Of a DNA stretch of 64,000 bases, positions 61,895 to 64,000 are shown piece by piece. The notes under the pieces are model-generated. The model was not told where the DNA came from and did no database searches. It saw only the letters and a list, made by a program, of their open reading frames with translations. Made by a program: the position numbers and the translations under genes. Where the stretch lies: assembly GCF_028993555.1 (NCBI RefSeq), contig NZ_CP118610.1:992001-1056000 (forward strand), written 5' to 3'. The stretch comes from Ensifer adhaerens. GTDB taxonomy: Bacteria > Pseudomonadota > Alphaproteobacteria > Rhizobiales > Rhizobiaceae. Within the stretch, counting starts at the first letter, position 1. Every line of letters begins with the position of its first letter.

Positions 61895-62850
61895 TCGAGG
61901 GCCAGGTGCTGGCCCAAGGCATCGGCGATAGTTCCACTGGTGCGCTGGTCCGCGGCATCCGCGCCGATGACTTGAGTAAGATGAAATCGGTCTCCGATCA
62001 CATCCAGTCCGGCGACATGGTCGGCTTTGCCTCCGGCTCCGGGGTGGCGATCGGCTCGCGCATGGCCGAGCAGCTCGGCATCCGCGTCGGCGGAACGATC
62101 ACACTGACCTCGCCCAATGGCGACGTGACGCCGCTCGGCATGAACCCGCGCGTGAAGGCCTACACCGTCTCGGCGATCTACGAGATCGGCATGTCGGAAT
62201 ACGACTCAACGATCATCTTCATGCCGCTTGAAGAGGCTCAGCTCTTCTTCAACGCCGAGGGACTGGCGCAGTCGATTGAGATCTTCGTCGAGCATCCGGA
62301 TGTCGTCGATGAACTGCGACAGCCGATCGAGGACGCCGCGGGACGGCAGATCTTCATCACCGACTGGCGCGACCGCAACAAGACCTTCTTCTCGGCGCTC
62401 GAGGTCGAGCGCAACGTGATGTTCATGATCCTGACGCTGATCGTTCTGGTCGCGGCGCTGAACATCATTTCCGGCCTGATCATGCTGGTGAAGGACAAGG
62501 GCAGCGACATTGCGATCCTGAGAACGATGGGTGCGACGTCGGGCTCGGTGATGCGCATCTTCTTCATGACCGGTGCAGCCATCGGCGTGGCGGGCACCGT
62601 TGCCGGCGTGGCGCTCGGTGTTGTCGTCTGCCTCAACATCGAATCCATCCGACAGTTCTTCTCCTGGATTTCAGGAACGACTCTCTTCAGCCCGGAGCTC
62701 TACTTCCTGAGCCAGCTTCCGGCCGACATGAACGCCGACGAGACTGCGCTCGTCATCGTCATGGCACTCACCCTTTCCTTCCTCGCCACGATTTTTCCGG
62801 CCTGGCGTGCCTCGCGCCTCGATCCGGTGCAGGCCCTGCGTTACGAATGA
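61894..62850 (+). pseudogene. Truncated second copy of lolC (residues 119-436)
   Basis: Matches 59871-60827 at a constant offset of 2023 bases, without gaps and with three mismatches seen, all synonymous (ACG/ACT, AGC/AGT, GCT/GCC). The N-terminal 118 codons, including the signature first helix, are missing. GTG 61906 is the first in-frame start-type codon but it has no ribosome site; a product would lack one helix and a large part of the periplasmic domain. Probably not functional, or a dominant-negative partner if made. Confidence 0.85.
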
Positions 62851-62866
62851 CAAGGACATCACCTAA

Positions 62867-63001
62867 ATGAAAGCGCGCGTGGCACTGCAGCTCTCCGGCG
62901 TCGAGCGACACTACGGGGAAGGCGAGACCTATCTATCGATCCTCAAGGGCGCGGATTTCACGCTGAGGAGCGGCGAGACCGTGGCATTGGTCGCGCCGTC
63001 G
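62867..63001 (+). pseudogene. Truncated second copy of lolD (first 45 codons)
   Basis: Matches lolD 60844-60978 with 7 mismatches, six clustered at 62930-62949. The homology ends inside Walker A: VALVAPS continues as RVMIG and unrelated residues up to a stop at 63137-63139. No ATPase motif is complete. Its unrelated tail overlaps the 3' end of the exported-protein gene on the other strand. Confidence 0.85.
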
Positions 63002-63089
63002 CGAGTCATGATCGGTCCTCATGCGTTTTCTTTTGAGGATGTCCTGATCTGCGAGAGCTGCAAAGAGCAGACAGGGAATGGCTTGCCGA

Positions 63090-63662
63090 TTATTGAATGC
63101 CGCAAGCCTTCTGGCCGCGAGCGTCGTTCCAATCCTTGAGAAGCACGAGCTCGCCTTTGGCGACAACCGCCTTGTCGTTGGCCTTGCCTTTGCCCGTCAG
63201 CACGTTGAGGTCGCATTGGGACGTATTGTTGGGGTCGAGCGTATCATAGGATGAGTGGGTGTAGCCGGCGACCACGAACTCGAAATTGCGATAGGCAACC
63301 GTCACCTTCTGTTCCCAGCGGTCGCGCCCGATGGCGTCGTTGTGGCTGGTGATGACCAAGGAGCCATTCGGCAGTGCTTCGATCGACGGCGCCTGTCCGA
63401 CAAGATCGAACTGCCCCCAAATCTTGTTCGGGATCGCCGATTTCAATTCAAGCGCGCCACTGTCGCCTGCGAGGTAAAGGTAGACGCCGTTGTCCTCGTC
63501 GCTGCCCTCGGCGGGCCGTATGATCAGCGCGAGATCAGTGTCCCCGTCCTTATCCCAATCACCGGTTGCCGCCGAGACAATGCGTCCCGGATCGATCGCT
63601 TCCGCCGCAGAAGCGACGGCGGGGAGGAGGAGCAGCAGGGGCAGAATAAGGCGTGCATGCAT
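63090..63662 (-). CDS. Exported protein of unknown function with FG-GAP-like repeat
   Basis: A 190-residue protein with a clear signal peptide ([22 protein letters not shown]). The mature part opens with [23 protein letters not shown], in which D-W-D-K-D-G-D-T-D resembles calcium-binding FG-GAP/VCBS-type loops; the rest contains [19 protein letters not shown] and [23 protein letters not shown] with two cysteines. Probably periplasmic. A partial, decayed second copy is at 61667-61826. ATG 63662 is the likely start (frame extends 23 codons further). No precise family is assigned. Confidence 0.75.
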   Translation of the reverse strand: MHARLILPLLLLLPAVASAAEAIDPGRIVSAATGDWDKDGDTDLALIIRPAEGSDEDNGVYLYLAGDSGALELKSAIPNKIWGQFDLVGQAPSIEALPNGSLVITSHNDAIGRDRWEQKVTVAYRNFEFVVAGYTHSSYDTLDPNNTSQCDLNVLTGKGKANDKAVVAKGELVLLKDWNDARGQKACGIQ

Positions 63663-63847
63663 GTCGGAACGCTCCGCTTGGTTGTTCCTCTTGATATGCG
63701 GGCATGGTGCTTTCCTCAAGCGGCTTCTCACCGATTAACCTGCGTTCGCCTGGCATGTTAACCATCGTGAACAGAACGCCTGTGCTCGGCTTGACGAGTG
63801 AACAAAAATAGAACAAAGTAAAAACATAACGGAAAAGGAGCCATGTT

Positions 63848-63934
63848 ATGACTGATTTTGTTCGTGACCTCGCCGCCTTCGCTTCGATGAGCCTGTTCAT
63901 CGCAAGCATCTCTTTCATTGCGCTCGGTCTCTGA
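63848..63934 (+). CDS. 28-residue predicted membrane mini-protein
   Basis: The frame reads MTDFVRDLAAFASMSLFIAS followed by ISFIALGL, 28 residues with one predicted transmembrane helix (about residues 8-27). ATG 63848 has AAGGAG at 63836-63841, an excellent ribosome site at the right spacing. Too short for automatic gene callers. I recall similar short proteins in rhizobia but cannot check. Function unknown. Confidence 0.6.
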   Translation: MTDFVRDLAAFASMSLFIASISFIALGL

Positions 63935-63974
63935 GGAGCGCCGATATCTCTTCTCACGCACCTCCCGAATTCTG

Positions 63975-63996
63975 CCCCCTGGATTGAATAAGGGGG
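63975..63996 (+). other. Hairpin at window end
   Basis: CCCCCT and AGGGGG with a ten-base loop near the 3' edge. No T-run is visible in the last four bases, so it cannot be classed. Confidence 0.35.
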
Positions 63997-64000
63997 ACGA

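Noticed and set aside
61906..62850. Functional second LolC protein starting at GTG 61906
   Set aside because: It lacks a ribosome site, the first 118 residues and the first helix; treated as a truncated duplicate.
63663..63731. Extra 23 residues at the start of the exported protein
   Set aside because: The extension places the signal peptide internally; [10 protein letters not shown] at 63662 fits a real signal start.

Overview
The window looks like chromosomal DNA of a fast-growing rhizobium, most likely Ensifer/Sinorhizobium. I base this on the high GC content, the alphaproteobacterial Nuo operon with extra rhizobial genes in it, the HU gene next to clpP-clpX-lon, rhizobial-type chemoreceptor signatures and strongly GC-biased codon use. 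The species call is inference from gene content and order. No phage, insertion sequence, CRISPR array or conjugation gene was seen.

Layout. 1-4.4 kb: the 3' end of a polysaccharide co-polymerase/tyrosine-kinase-like gene, a CelD-type acyltransferase, a metallophosphoesterase, a small membrane protein and heme A synthase (ctaA). 4.4-16.6 kb: amino-acid, ribosomal and housekeeping genes (argC, speB, phhA with a divergent Lrp-type regulator, rplM-rpsI, a thioesterase, an enoyl-CoA hydratase-like gene, an EamA transporter, a CoA-binding protein, metY, a cupin, a cytochrome P450, a glyoxalase-superfamily protein). 16.7-19.2 kb: an EEP-family/phospholipase-D pair. 19.4-25 kb: the proteostasis block clpP-clpX-lon followed by hupB, with RpoH-like promoter matches before clpP and lon. 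25-31.2 kb: an FMN-riboswitch-led riboflavin transporter (ribN), a Pho-box-led phytase-like exported protein, a MarR regulator and a chemoreceptor. 31.5-36.8 kb: an SbcD/YhaO-like nuclease subunit overlapping a YhaN-like ATPase, then a cupin. 37-37.8 kb: one tRNA-Val and two identical tRNA-Asp genes. 38-54.1 kb: the complete 14-subunit complex I operon nuoABCDEFGHIJKLMN, with a small exported protein inserted between nuoD and nuoE and a helix-hairpin-helix protein between nuoF and nuoG. 54.1-57.4 kb: birA, rnj, a methylmalonyl-CoA epimerase and a DUF1467 protein. 58.2-61.5 kb: proS-lolC-lolD.

The most unusual stretch is 61.5-63.7 kb. Directly after lolD lies a mosaic of a decayed fragment of a downstream exported-protein gene, a 68-bp diverged fragment of proS, and an almost identical second copy of the last three quarters of lolC plus the first 135 bp of lolD. 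The copy is cut inside the LolD Walker A motif and is followed by the intact exported-protein gene. I read it as a microhomology-joined duplication, perhaps kept alike by gene conversion.

Other points worth checking: an FMN riboswitch whose 3' conserved block is not recognisable, a textbook Pho box, the helix-hairpin-helix tail shared by NuoE and its neighbour, a 28-residue membrane mini-protein at 63848-63934, and a kinase-like ATPase lacking the Walker A lysine.
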